NCBI RefSeq assembly: GCF_900111145.1
Contig: NZ_FOIR01000002.1
Coordinates: forward strand, 868,001 to 932,000
Origin: Roseivirga pacifica
GTDB taxonomy: Bacteria > Bacteroidota > Bacteroidia > Cytophagales > Cyclobacteriaceae
DNA length: 64,000 nucleotides
Direction of reading: 5' to 3'
Below, one piece after another: positions 48,501 through 56,827 of the stretch (its first letter is position 1; the number at the start of each line of letters is the position of its first letter). The notes below the pieces were generated by a model. It searched no databases, was not told where the DNA came from, and worked only from the letters and a program-made list of their open reading frames with translations. Position numbers and translations under genes: made by a program.

Positions 48501-50010
48501 TGGCAAACACTGCTAGTGGTGCATCGTTACCCATGGAACCAACCGGTTCCGTGCCCTTATCACCCATTGGTGAAAGAATGAACTTCAAATCTTCTTTGGA
48601 ATATCCAAATGCAATTTGCTCTGGCAACAGCTCCTCTTTCGTTCTTGTATCAACACTTTCTTGCTGCGTGAATATTTCATCACCTGTTACAATCAAGTTT
48701 TTATTCCATTCTGCATATGGATACTCGGCCGCAATTCTGGCCTTAATCCCCTCGTCTTCCTCAAAGGTATTTTCGGTAAGATCTACCAAAAGCATTTGCC
48801 CCGGCTTTAGCTTACCTCTGCACATCACCTGAGCTGGTTCTACATCAACTATACCTGTTTCCGAAGCGAAAATCAGGCGATTATCGCTCGTAAGGGTAAA
48901 ACGAGTTGGGCGCAAACCATTACGGTCAATACATGCTCCAATTTTGTTTCCATCAGTAAAGCAAAGTGCAGCAGGGCCATCCCATGGCTCTAAAAAAGTA
49001 GCGTGATATTCGTAAAAAGCTCTTAACTCATCGCTCAATTCGGTATTCTCTCTCCAGGCCGGTGGCACCAACATAGCCATTACTCTTTCTAATTCTCTTC
49101 CACCCATTAGCAACAGCTCTACGGCCATATCCAAATTGGCTGAATCGGAATAAGCAGGGTCGCAAATCGGTAGCAACACCTCAATTTCTTCTTTGGTAAA
49201 GTCTGTGCTATTGAACAACGCTTCGCGCGAAAGCATTTTGTTGATATTTCCTTTAATGGTGTTGATTTCGCCATTGTGTGCAACGTAGCGGAAAGGCTGC
49301 GCCAACCTCCACTCTGGCAAAGTGTTGGTTGAAAAGCGCGAGTGAATAATTGCGAAAGACGATTCGAAGGACGTTTGGCGCAAGTCTTCGTAGTACTCAT
49401 CTATTTGCCAAGTACGAAGTTCTCCCTTGTATATTAAGGTATGCGCTGAAGATGAGGACATGTAAAACTCTTTGGCCCGCTCAAGGCCACGGGCTTTAAA
49501 TTCGGCCAGCTTGCGGAACAAATACAGTCTTCTGTTCAAAGCTATTCCATCAAGGCTAGCTTCTTTACCTTGAATAAAATACTGCCTTACTAAAGGTTCG
49601 TTTGACTGCGCAAAATCCCCCAGCTCTTGACTGTTGGTGCTTACCTTTCTTTCCCAAAAACAGATAAGGTCGAGTTCTTCTAGTGATTCTTCGATACACT
49701 TTTCGAATAAGGGAAGGCCATCAGTTTTGGGCAAGAAAGTCATCGCTACACCATAAGTACCTTTGGCCGGCATGCTTATGCCCTTCATCAGTGCTTCGGC
49801 CTCGAAAAAATCGTGTGGAATACCGACTAAAATTCCGGCACCATCGCCTGTTTTGTCATCGGCAGCCACACCACCACGGTGCTCCATGCGATGCAACATC
49901 TTCAGTGCATCGGCCACAACACCATGCGATGGTTTATTCTCTAGCTGGGCGATAAAGCCAATGCCACAAGCGTCCTTCTCATATTCCTCTCTGTAGAGTC
50001 CTTTCACCAT
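45544..50010 (-). CDS. gltB: glutamate synthase, large subunit
   Basis: Makes glutamate from glutamine and 2-oxoglutarate. The 1488-residue protein is of usual length. The Ntn-type glutaminase starts at Cys15 (DACGIGFIAQ), implying removal of a 14-residue propeptide. A central domain follows. The FMN-binding synthase domain has SGHDGGTGASPLSSIQHAG and the 3Fe-4S cysteines in CVMMRKCHLNTCPVG. The C-terminal GXGXG beta-helix includes GNVALYGATRGRLYVNGQAG. It is head-to-head with the second TPR-like paralogue gene. Confidence 0.97.
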   Translation of the reverse strand: MVKGLYREEYEKDACGIGFIAQLENKPSHGVVADALKMLHRMEHRGGVAADDKTGDGAGILVGIPHDFFEAEALMKGISMPAKGTYGVAMTFLPKTDGLPLFEKCIEESLEELDLICFWERKVSTNSQELGDFAQSNEPLVRQYFIQGKEASLDGIALNRRLYLFRKLAEFKARGLERAKEFYMSSSSAHTLIYKGELRTWQIDEYYEDLRQTSFESSFAIIHSRFSTNTLPEWRLAQPFRYVAHNGEINTIKGNINKMLSREALFNSTDFTKEEIEVLLPICDPAYSDSANLDMAVELLLMGGRELERVMAMLVPPAWRENTELSDELRAFYEYHATFLEPWDGPAALCFTDGNKIGACIDRNGLRPTRFTLTSDNRLIFASETGIVDVEPAQVMCRGKLKPGQMLLVDLTENTFEEDEGIKARIAAEYPYAEWNKNLIVTGDEIFTQQESVDTRTKEELLPEQIAFGYSKEDLKFILSPMGDKGTEPVGSMGNDAPLAVFAKRNAHISNYCRQLFAQVSNPAIDPIREKAVMSLAVYLGQSNNLLEDDDPTSRKIVLEQPVLLPHQVRRLANYLSINFEGGKITTTYNPEEKTLAQAIDDFCLEAEQKVKAGVNLLVLSNQPVNGQLSIPSLLMTGAVHHHLIAKGIRARTSLIVEAGDVVETHHFATLIGYGASAVCPYLAFETLGSLFSAEENDSINEQYIKAINYGLRKILSKMGISTLQSYESAQIFEILGLADEVVNKCFKGTPSRIGGKTFAQLEAELKENQRLADSDYLEKTLADGGIYQWRREGEKHLFNPKTIHLLQKSTRLNDFELFKQYSEEIDNQEHKNVTLRSLFNIKKGQSIPVAEVEPASEIMKRFATGAMSFGSISEEAHTTIAKAMNIIGGKSNSGEGGEDAERFTIDKDGMLARSAIKQVASGRFGVTAHYLVNADELQIKVAQGAKPGEGGQLPGLKVDENIARIRHSTPGVTLISPPPHHDIYSIEDLAQLIFDLKNVNTKAEVNVKLVAEAGVGTIAAGVAKANADNILISGHDGGTGASPLSSIQHAGIPWEIGLAEAHQTLMRNGLRNRIKLQTDGQIKTARDIAIAAMLGAEEWGVATAVLVVEGCVMMRKCHLNTCPVGVATQNPELRKLFTGKVEHIVNFFTFMAEELREIMAELGIRTVNELVGRADLLEFDRQRADERAGTIDLTPLLENPWATTGEPQHKTKLQPNRLVDVLDHKLLELSQPTFEHGEYVRFQQSIHNENRTTGAMLSGEFARKFGADGLPDGAITVDFKGTAGQSFGAFLSHGITFNLQGEANDYVGKGLSGGKLVIYPSPESGCKAADNILIGNVALYGATRGRLYVNGQAGERFAVRNSGAKAVVEGVGDHGCEYMTGGRVIILGETGKNFAAGMSGGIAYVFEDDFDFKSRCNTELVELEYPEEDDFNFIYQMLEKHHRYTNSVRAIELLSQWDLVRGKFVKVIPREYKKVMMQKRNFENVVA

Positions 50011-50204
50011 AATATTATTTGGGTTATTTTAGATAAAGCAATCGATTACCGCGATTCTGTTCGCTCTTATGCTTCTTTCAATATGGAATTTAGCTTCTTT
50101 GAAGAACGCATTGAAATGAGTTCGCTAGAGTTATATGAACATCAACGCGTACCAAACACACTTAATAATTTAATTTTCAATTAGTTATAGACTCAATTAA
50201 TTAC
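50011..50204. promoter_or_regulatory. divergent control region between gltB and TPR-like paralogue 2
   Basis: 194 bp without a convincing gene or terminator. It must hold promoters for both divergent genes, but no consensus promoter could be placed by eye. Confidence 0.35.
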
Positions 50205-51746
50205 ATGTCTAAAACACCAAACGACCACTTACTTTTTGAACTAATCCATTCGCTCACTAAATCTGAGAAGCGAAGTTTCAAGCTTTTTGCCAAGCGATCA
50301 GGCGCTACCAATGAGTCGAAATTCATTAAGCTTTTTGATGCCATGGAAAAGCGTGAGCAGTACGATGAAGCTGCCATAATGAAAAAACTACCGGGTGTCA
50401 GTAAAACGCAGTTCGCCAACTTAAAATCGCACTTATACGGACAGGTTTTGGCCAGTCTAAGGCTTTCGAACCTAAAAGATGATATTGATATAGAGCTACG
50501 CGAACAGCTCGATTACATTCGTGTACTTTATAAAAAAGGACTATATACACAGAGTTTAAGGCTACTTAATCGTGCTAAGAAGGTAACGGGTGATTATCGC
50601 AAAGACCTTTTTCAGTTGGCACTGTTAGATTACGAAAAGCAGATTCGTTCTCAACAGGTTTTCGATCTTGAAGAGTCTTATGCAGAGGCACTGGATAAGG
50701 AAACCGATCAGGCCATGACACGCTTTAACCGTGTGCAGAAATTCTTTACACTGGCAACACGCATGAAAGCCCGTTTTGTAGAAAAAGGCATGGTTAAGAA
50801 TGATGGCGAAATGAATAACCTGAAAGCCTTATTCTACAGAAACCTGCCAGAGTATAAGGAAGAAGAGTTGGCTTTCAACGAAAAATTCTACCTCTATCGC
50901 GCTTGCTATTGGTTTGCTTACCTTACCTACGACTTTGAAGGCTGCGTGACTTACGCACATAAATGGGTAGAGATTTTCCAAGAGACCGGACTGGACAAAA
51001 AACGAAGGGCTGGCTACCTAAAAGGACTCAACCGTTTATTACAGTCGGCCTTTAGGGTTGACGATATAGCAGCATTTAAGCAGCACTTCGAGCTTTTGAA
51101 TAAGTTTGAGGCGGAAGAAGGTCCAACCTTAGCCAGCAACACCGAGGTACTCCTTACCAAGTACAAAACCATACAATCTTTCAACAGGGTATTCCTATTA
51201 GCCGATTTCGAAAAACAGCAAGCATCAATAGAAAGCCTTTTGGCAGATATCAAGTCTTCTAAACACCTGATTGACCTGCATAACCTAATGGTGATTTATT
51301 ACAAAGCAGGCGTTTTCTACTTTGCGATTGAAGACTATGAAAAATCGCGTTACTACCTGAATAGAGTAATTGATGACAAAGGTAAACTGCGCTCCGATTT
51401 GAAAGGGTTTGCGCGCATTATCAATATCCTGATAGATTACGATTCAGGTGACGAGGAGCATTTGGAACGTAAAATAAAGTCGACCTACGTTTTCATAGAG
51501 CATCAGGAAAACCTCGGGAGCTTTCAAGAGGCATTTTTAGAGTTTTTGGGCAAGCTGGGCACTATTTACCCGCAAGACCTACGCAAGGGCTTTATCGACC
51601 TTAAAAATCAATTGGAGGCACTGCAAAAGGGCACATATACCAAAAAGTTACAGCTCTATTTCGATCTGCTTTCTTGGTTAGAGGCAAAAATACAGCGCAA
51701 GCGTTTTATTGAAGTTGTAAAGGAAAAAGCAGCAGCCCACCACTAA
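50205..51746 (+). CDS. TPR-like helical protein of unknown function (paralogue 2)
   Basis: A 513-residue paralogue of the protein encoded at 14954-16498. The N-terminal block is nearly the same (LLFELIHSLTKSEKRSFKLF, then AKRSG and KFIKLFDAM). Later blocks also correspond, for example IDIELREQLDYIRVLYKKGLY versus IDIQLREQLDHAKVLYNKGFY (cited only in part: REQLD and YKKGLY/YNKGFY). It is soluble, all-helical and has no signal peptide. It is head-to-head with gltB, as paralogue 1 is with leuA. Function unknown; a regulatory or scaffold role linked to amino-acid synthesis is inference from position only. Confidence 0.75.
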   Translation: MSKTPNDHLLFELIHSLTKSEKRSFKLFAKRSGATNESKFIKLFDAMEKREQYDEAAIMKKLPGVSKTQFANLKSHLYGQVLASLRLSNLKDDIDIELREQLDYIRVLYKKGLYTQSLRLLNRAKKVTGDYRKDLFQLALLDYEKQIRSQQVFDLEESYAEALDKETDQAMTRFNRVQKFFTLATRMKARFVEKGMVKNDGEMNNLKALFYRNLPEYKEEELAFNEKFYLYRACYWFAYLTYDFEGCVTYAHKWVEIFQETGLDKKRRAGYLKGLNRLLQSAFRVDDIAAFKQHFELLNKFEAEEGPTLASNTEVLLTKYKTIQSFNRVFLLADFEKQQASIESLLADIKSSKHLIDLHNLMVIYYKAGVFYFAIEDYEKSRYYLNRVIDDKGKLRSDLKGFARIINILIDYDSGDEEHLERKIKSTYVFIEHQENLGSFQEAFLEFLGKLGTIYPQDLRKGFIDLKNQLEALQKGTYTKKLQLYFDLLSWLEAKIQRKRFIEVVKEKAAAHH

Positions 51747-51788
51747 TGATTTTGCTTTCAGCTGAACACTTAAACGTATAAAAAACCA

Positions 51789-51817
51789 TCCTATCAGTTG
51801 TGATAAACAGCTGATAG
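51789..51817. terminator. hairpin downstream of TPR-like paralogue 2
   Basis: Perfect 8-bp stem CCTATCAG/CTGATAGG. On the plus strand it is followed by GTGTTAATG and not by a T-run; on the minus strand it is followed by six T. It would be a better terminator for transcription coming from the PadR side, where no minus-strand gene is known. Confidence 0.4.
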
Positions 51818-51855
51818 GGTGTTAATGAACCCACTGGAGCTAGCGACATATTTTC

Positions 51856-51901
51856 TGTAGATGCAAAAATCTACATACTTAAGTTTCTTATGTATAAGAA
51901 A
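51856..51901. promoter_or_regulatory. two palindromes upstream of padR, probable operator
   Basis: TGTAGAT-N6-ATCTACA (51856-51875) and TTTCTTAT-GT-ATAAGAAA (51884-51901) are both perfect and lie within 63 bp of the PadR start. PadR regulators usually bind such AT-rich palindromes at their own promoters, so autoregulation is likely. Confidence 0.55.
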
Positions 51902-51918
51902 ATTAGGTATACTTGTAT

Positions 51919-52257
51919 ATGTCTTCAAGTAAACTGTTAAAAGGGAGCCTTGCCACCATAGTACTGCGACTGTTAGAAGAAAACGACCGCATGTATGGTT
52001 ACGAGATTACCCAAAAGGTAAAAGAACTTACAGCTGGTGAGTTTAAAATTACCGAAGGGGCGCTCTACCCCACCCTCCACAAACTGGAAGCCGAAGGGCT
52101 TTTAACCACCGAAACCCAACCGGTAGATGGCCGTGTGCGCAAATACTACAGCCTAACCAAAGAAGGAAATGCTGCAGCCCGCAGCAAAGTAACCGAGCTT
52201 GAAGAGTTTATCATTAGCCTACAAAAAGTGTTGAACCCTAAACTTGGACTGGGATGA
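51919..52257 (+). CDS. PadR family transcriptional regulator
   Basis: A 112-residue winged-helix repressor. I use the ATG at 51919; the frame can open at a TTG at 51913. PadR features are LLKGSLATIVLRLLEENDRMYGYEI, the recognition part ITEGALYPTLHKLEAEGLL, and the wing VDGRVRKYYSLTKEG. It overlaps the next gene by 4 nt (ATGA). It is thus in an operon with two small membrane proteins and probably controls them. Confidence 0.93.
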   Translation: MSSSKLLKGSLATIVLRLLEENDRMYGYEITQKVKELTAGEFKITEGALYPTLHKLEAEGLLTTETQPVDGRVRKYYSLTKEGNAAARSKVTELEEFIISLQKVLNPKLGLG

Positions 52258-52895
52258 AACTAACCCACTATCAAATAGAACATATTAAGGAATACATCGA
52301 CCGACAGAACATTTGGTACGATGACATTAAAGATGAGCTTTTAGACCATCTCATCTGTGCCGTAGAAGTTGAAATGGAAACCAACGAAATCAAGTTTATT
52401 GACGCCTTAGGCAAAGTATTAACTGAAGTTAACCCCAACGAGCTACAGCGCCAAAAACTAAAAGTGGAGCATATTCAAACCTTCAAGGATTTAGCTTCAG
52501 AACTAAAAGCATTCGTTTCAACTAAAAAAGTGATATTCACCCTAGCAGCTACAGCTATCTCATATGCTGTCATTCGCTTTAGTGTTGACTTAGAGGAAGC
52601 CATGAAGGTCTTTCAGCCTGCAATGATTCTTGCATTGATGTTGAGTTTCGCTATTCCGACCGTTAGCAATAGAGCCTTAAGACCACTCAAAAATGCATAT
52701 TTCATCAGCCGATTGAATACCATCTATACAAGCGCATTTCTAGCTTCATCCATCATCAATTTGTTGGCATTGGATTGGTTGATCGTACATCCTAAAGCCT
52801 TGATCATCTATATAACCATATTCATATGTTTCGTGATTGCCGGTTTCCTTTTAATGAATAAAACCATGCTAAAACTCAAAGCACGTGTCGCTTAG
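52254..52895 (+). CDS. membrane protein with N-terminal PadR-associated helical domain (1)
   Basis: A 213-residue protein. A cytoplasmic helical domain (about residues 1-75, containing YDDIKDELLDHLICAVEVEM) is followed by four predicted membrane helices (about residues 93-110, 120-136, 155-172 and 178-200). The N-terminal domain resembles the permease-prefix or DUF1700-like domains often encoded next to PadR genes. It overlaps the PadR gene by 4 nt. The following gene is a diverged paralogue with the same layout, suggesting a pair working together. Function unknown. Confidence 0.72.
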   Translation: MKLTHYQIEHIKEYIDRQNIWYDDIKDELLDHLICAVEVEMETNEIKFIDALGKVLTEVNPNELQRQKLKVEHIQTFKDLASELKAFVSTKKVIFTLAATAISYAVIRFSVDLEEAMKVFQPAMILALMLSFAIPTVSNRALRPLKNAYFISRLNTIYTSAFLASSIINLLALDWLIVHPKALIIYITIFICFVIAGFLLMNKTMLKLKARVA

Positions 52896-53568
52896 CAAAG
52901 ACCAAATCGACCAGATAAAAGCTTTTATCCACTCACGGGGCTTTAAGCATATTGAAGTAGAGACTGAGATATTGGATCATGTGGCCTCAGCGGTGGAAAA
53001 GAAGTTGGAAGAAAATCCCAAGAAATCACTCGAAAAGGCTATTCAAGAGGTACATGCCAGTTTTGGTGTGTTTGGGTTTGCTGGTTTTGAGGAGGTCATA
53101 ATTGGACAAGTCATTAAACAGCTTCGCAAAGAAGTTATCAATGCAATTTACAACTACTTTACTAGCTGGAAATTGTTAATTATTTCCGCATTGATTTTGG
53201 TTGGTTACAGTTTCAACAGCCTAATTCATCAAATTGGTATTACGGAGAATTATCAACTGACCATGTACTTGGTTGGAATTATAGCATGTATATATAGCCT
53301 AGTGTGTATCTACCCGATTAGTAAAAAATGGCACAAGAAATCAATTACCATAGGACATTTGGGAGCATACTGTGCTTTTACTTTTACACTTTTTGCACAG
53401 TCATCAGGAATCGCCCTGAATTATTTACAAGAAACTACCCCTGATAGCATTACCCATTTATTCCCAATATTTTTCGCTATTACCGTGCTATCCGCACTAG
53501 TATATGTAGATGCTGCCAAAGCATGCTACCACCGCACTTACGAGCAGTACCTGAGGTTTATTGATTAG
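52885..53568 (+). CDS. membrane protein with N-terminal PadR-associated helical domain (2)
   Basis: A 227-residue protein with a GTG start that overlaps the previous gene by 11 nt. Its N-terminal domain (about residues 1-75) repeats the pattern of its neighbour: IKAFIHSRGF..., then EVETEILDHVASAVEKKL. Four predicted membrane helices follow. It ends in AKACYHRTYEQYLRFID, a short cytoplasmic tail. It is the last gene of the PadR operon; a bidirectional terminator separates it from metG. Confidence 0.7.
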   Translation: MSLSKDQIDQIKAFIHSRGFKHIEVETEILDHVASAVEKKLEENPKKSLEKAIQEVHASFGVFGFAGFEEVIIGQVIKQLRKEVINAIYNYFTSWKLLIISALILVGYSFNSLIHQIGITENYQLTMYLVGIIACIYSLVCIYPISKKWHKKSITIGHLGAYCAFTFTLFAQSSGIALNYLQETTPDSITHLFPIFFAITVLSALVYVDAAKACYHRTYEQYLRFID

Positions 53569-53573
53569 CCGCT

Positions 53574-53627
53574 AAAAAAACACCCAAGACTCATTCAACA
53601 ATTATGAATAAGCCTTGGGTTTTTATT
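53574..53627. terminator. bidirectional terminator between the PadR operon and metG
   Basis: Stem ACCCAAG...CTTGGGT with an inner CATTCA/TGAATA pairing. A run of seven A is on the left and T5 on the right, so it can act for both converging transcripts. Confidence 0.75.
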
Positions 53628-53673
53628 AAATCAAAGTCCAGACACCTATTATCAGCCCTGAACCCTAAATAGC

Positions 53674-55734
53674 TTAACTTACTGTAGACCCTGGATTTAC
53701 CTTAGCGTTCGGCTGCATTAGTCTAAGGTTTCCTTCGGCATCTTCAGCCATCAGAATCATACCATGAGACTCTACTCCCATCATTTTGCGTGGAGCCAAA
53801 TTCGCAACAATCATTACCTGCTGACCAATCAATTCGTCTGGGTTGTAGTGCTTAGCAATACCACTCAAAATAGTGCGTTTGTCAACACCAGTATCTACCA
53901 AAAACTGAAGCAGCTTATTCGACTTCTCTACCTTCTTGGCCTCTAAAATTGTCCCGATTCTGAAGTCCATTTTCATAAAATCGTCAAACACAATTTCTTC
54001 TTTCATCGGGCTTACTTCAATCTCCTTATTCTCCATTTCGTTTTGCTTCTTAGTTGCTTCCAATTTATCTACTTGCGCCTGAATGGTGGCGTCTTCTATT
54101 TTTTCAAAAAGTAACTGTGCCTTTTCTAATTGATGTCCCGCTGCCAACAACTCATCATTACCAGCCTTAGACCAATCATACCTCTCAATATTTAAGAAGT
54201 TTCTCAACTTCTCGCTGCTGAAAGGAATAAATGGCTCGGCAACAATACTCAGGTTCGCTACCAACTGAAGCGCAATATTTAGAATTGTCTTTACGCGCTC
54301 CTCATCAGATTTTATCAGCTTCCAAGGTTCGGTATCGGCTAAGTATTTATTGCCCATTCTTGCAAGCTCCATCATTTCGGCCAGCGCCTCTCTAAAGCGA
54401 TAACGCTCAATAGCAGCACCTACCTTATTTGGCACCTGACCGAGCGCATCTAGCACCTCTTTATCATTATCGAACAACTCCCCTCTTTCAGGCACTTTAC
54501 CTTCAAAGTACTTGTGTGTGAGCACTACAGCGCGGTTTACAAAGTTGCCAAGAATGGCCACCAACTCACTGTTATTTCTGGCCTGAAAATCCTTCCAGGT
54601 AAAGTCATTGTCCTTAGTTTCAGGCGCATTTGCACAAAGTGTGTAACGCAAAACATCTTGCTTACCTGGCAACTCTTCCAAGTACTCGTGTAACCATACG
54701 GCCCAGTTTCGAGAGGTAGAAATCTTATCGTTCTCTAGGTTCAAAAACTCATTGGCCGGCACATTATCTGGCAAGATGTAATCGCCATGTGCTTTTAGAA
54801 TAGCCGGGAATATAATACAGTGGAAAACAATGTTATCCTTACCAATAAAATGAACCAGCTTAGTGTCTTTATCTTTCCAATATGGCGTCCAATCAATGCC
54901 CTTTTCGACAGCCCATTCGCGGGTTGCAGAAATGTAACCAATTGGTGCATCGAACCAAACATAAAGCACCTTACCATCGGCACCTTTTACTGGCACTTTT
55001 ATTCCCCAGTCAAGGTCTCTGGTCATGGCACGTGGCTGCAAGCCACCATCTATCCACGACTTGCACTGTCCCCAAACATTAGACTTCCAATCGTTTTTAT
55101 GACCTTCAACAATCCATTGGTTCAACCACTTTTCATAATCCTGAAGTGGCAAATACCAATGCTTGGTTTCCTTCAACACTGGGGCATTTCCACTCAAAGT
55201 CGACTTAGGGTTAATGAGATCCGTGGCGTTTAATGAAGTACCACAGTTTTCGCACTGGTCGCCATACGCTGCAGGGTGGCTACATTTTGGGCAAGTTCCG
55301 GTAATGTACCTATCGGCCAAAAACTGCTTCGCTTCTTCGTCATAATACTGCTCGCTGGTGCGCTCTTCAAACTTACCATCGTTGTACAGCGTTTTGAAAA
55401 ACTCTTGAGCGGTTTCATGATGAATTTCATTCGATGTTCTTGAGTAGATATCGAATGAAATGCCCAACTGACCAAAACTTTCTTTGATCATACCGTGATA
55501 TTTATCGACAATATCTTGTGGTTGAATACCCTCTTTGCGAGCACGCATGGTAATGGCCATTCCGTGCTCATCGGAACCACAAATAAATGCTACATCCTCT
55601 CCTTTCGAGCGCAGGTAGCGCACATAAATATCGGCCGGCACATATACACCTGCCAAATGCCCGATGTGTACCGGACCGTTGGCATAAGGTAAAGCTGCCG
55701 TAACAGTATGTCTTTTAAAATCTGTCTTAGTCAT
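53674..55734 (-). CDS. metG: methionyl-tRNA synthetase
   Basis: Charges tRNA-Met. The 686-residue protein has the HIGH motif in [10 protein letters not shown] and the zinc-knuckle cysteines in [20 protein letters not shown]. The KMSKS-equivalent is [15 protein letters not shown]-terminal EMAPII/Trbp111-type tRNA-binding domain (about residues 580-686, opening [15 protein letters not shown]) makes this the long, dimeric form. It is monocistronic and divergent from the carbonic anhydrase gene. Confidence 0.97.
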   Translation of the reverse strand: MTKTDFKRHTVTAALPYANGPVHIGHLAGVYVPADIYVRYLRSKGEDVAFICGSDEHGMAITMRARKEGIQPQDIVDKYHGMIKESFGQLGISFDIYSRTSNEIHHETAQEFFKTLYNDGKFEERTSEQYYDEEAKQFLADRYITGTCPKCSHPAAYGDQCENCGTSLNATDLINPKSTLSGNAPVLKETKHWYLPLQDYEKWLNQWIVEGHKNDWKSNVWGQCKSWIDGGLQPRAMTRDLDWGIKVPVKGADGKVLYVWFDAPIGYISATREWAVEKGIDWTPYWKDKDTKLVHFIGKDNIVFHCIIFPAILKAHGDYILPDNVPANEFLNLENDKISTSRNWAVWLHEYLEELPGKQDVLRYTLCANAPETKDNDFTWKDFQARNNSELVAILGNFVNRAVVLTHKYFEGKVPERGELFDNDKEVLDALGQVPNKVGAAIERYRFREALAEMMELARMGNKYLADTEPWKLIKSDEERVKTILNIALQLVANLSIVAEPFIPFSSEKLRNFLNIERYDWSKAGNDELLAAGHQLEKAQLLFEKIEDATIQAQVDKLEATKKQNEMENKEIEVSPMKEEIVFDDFMKMDFRIGTILEAKKVEKSNKLLQFLVDTGVDKRTILSGIAKHYNPDELIGQQVMIVANLAPRKMMGVESHGMILMAEDAEGNLRLMQPNAKVNPGSTVS

Positions 55735-55891
55735 GGCTGCAAATTTAGCCGTTAGATTGTAGACTTAAAGCATCAGGTAGAGAATTTGAGTCTCCGTTGG
55801 TCTATTTCAATTGTGAATCTTCGAACCAAATCATCATCTTGTCGTACTTTGCAGAGGGAGAGACAAATTATTCAAACAAAAAATCTTAACT

Positions 55892-56455
55892 ATGACAGCT
55901 AAAGAAGCACTAGAGCTATTGAAAGAAGGTAACGCGCGCTACGTTGCCGGAACACCAGAACACCCAAATACTAGCGTTGCTAGAAGAAATGACTTAACCA
56001 ATGGCCAAAGCCCATTTGCCATTGTTTTGAGCTGTGCAGACTCTCGCGTAGCACCTGAACTTTTGTTCGATCGCGGACTTGGTGAATTGTTCGTGATTCG
56101 CGTTGCCGGCAACGTAATTGACGACCACGCAATTGGAAGTATCGAATATGCCGTAGCACACCTTAATACTAAGCTTATTGTAGTACTTGGCCACGAAAGT
56201 TGTGGCGCTGTAGGTGCTAGCTTAAGTGGTGAAGATCCAGGAGCTCACATTGGTTCTATTACCTCTAAAATTCAGCCAGCCGTAGCTAAAGCCAAAACGC
56301 AGGAAGGCGACCTATTAACTAATGCAGTAAAGGAAAATGCCAAAATGGTAGGTGAAGCACTCGCAGCTTCAGAGCCAATACTTGCTACAGCCGAAGGGCT
56401 TGAGGTAGTTTCTGGCTACTACAAACTGAGTACTGGAGAAGTAGACTTCTTATAA
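55892..56455 (+). CDS. beta-class carbonic anhydrase
   Basis: Interconverts CO2 and bicarbonate. The 187-residue protein has the zinc ligands Cys48, His101 and Cys104 in SCADSRVAPE and GHESCGAVGA, and the Asp50-Arg52 dyad. There is no signal peptide, so it is cytoplasmic. A strong terminator follows, so it is a single-gene unit. Bicarbonate supply to biosynthetic carboxylases is the likely role. Confidence 0.95.
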   Translation: MTAKEALELLKEGNARYVAGTPEHPNTSVARRNDLTNGQSPFAIVLSCADSRVAPELLFDRGLGELFVIRVAGNVIDDHAIGSIEYAVAHLNTKLIVVLGHESCGAVGASLSGEDPGAHIGSITSKIQPAVAKAKTQEGDLLTNAVKENAKMVGEALAASEPILATAEGLEVVSGYYKLSTGEVDFL

Positions 56456-56480
56456 AGGAAACCGAATAAACATATGACTG

Positions 56481-56511
56481 AAGCCCGAGCTAAAAACTTG
56501 GGCTTTTTTTA
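56481..56511 (+). terminator. intrinsic terminator after the carbonic anhydrase gene
   Basis: Stem AAGCCCGAG/CTTGGGCTT with loop CTAAAAA region and T7, 25 bp after the stop codon. Confidence 0.85.
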
Positions 56512-56639
56512 TTACAATTTTGGGAACGCCCAATCCTGCCAAACACAAGCAATTAGCCCTTATATCAAATAAGCCACACTTTTTAACCAATCCCCTTTTA
56601 TTTACATAAAATATTATGCAATTTAAAGTACATCAGTTT

Positions 56640-56817
56640 TTAAGGTAGAAAAACAAAAACACCTTAAAACATGATTAGCCCATTTTTACCAGATGGGCGA
56701 AACCAAAGCAGTTGGCACTATACTTTACTTCCGTTTGCGCTGGTACGGAAGTATTAGCATAATCCAATACTGATCCTTCGGGAGGGAGAAAAAGAAGAGG
56801 GGTAATTTTACGGTATT
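56640..56817 (+). promoter_or_regulatory. structured leader upstream of the histidine kinase gene
   Basis: Three separate hairpins are visible in the 316-bp gap before the kinase gene: TTAAGGT/ACCTTAA (56640-56667), GCCCAT/ATGGGC (56678-56698) and a perfect 9-bp TACTTCCGT/ACGGAAGTA (56726-56753). An outer AATAC/GTATT pairing (56766-56817) follows. No known riboswitch was recognised. It may be a structured 5' UTR or an independent small RNA. Confidence 0.4.
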
Positions 56818-56827
56818 CGATTGCAGT

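Noticed and set aside
50067-50111. A 14-residue upstream ORF (MRSSKKLNSILKEA) before gltB
   Set aside because: No bias for Glu or Gln codons and no terminator after it; expected by chance in a 194-bp gap.
54820-55233. A 137-codon plus-strand frame inside metG
   Set aside because: Antisense to the conserved catalytic domain of MetG and without any family signature.
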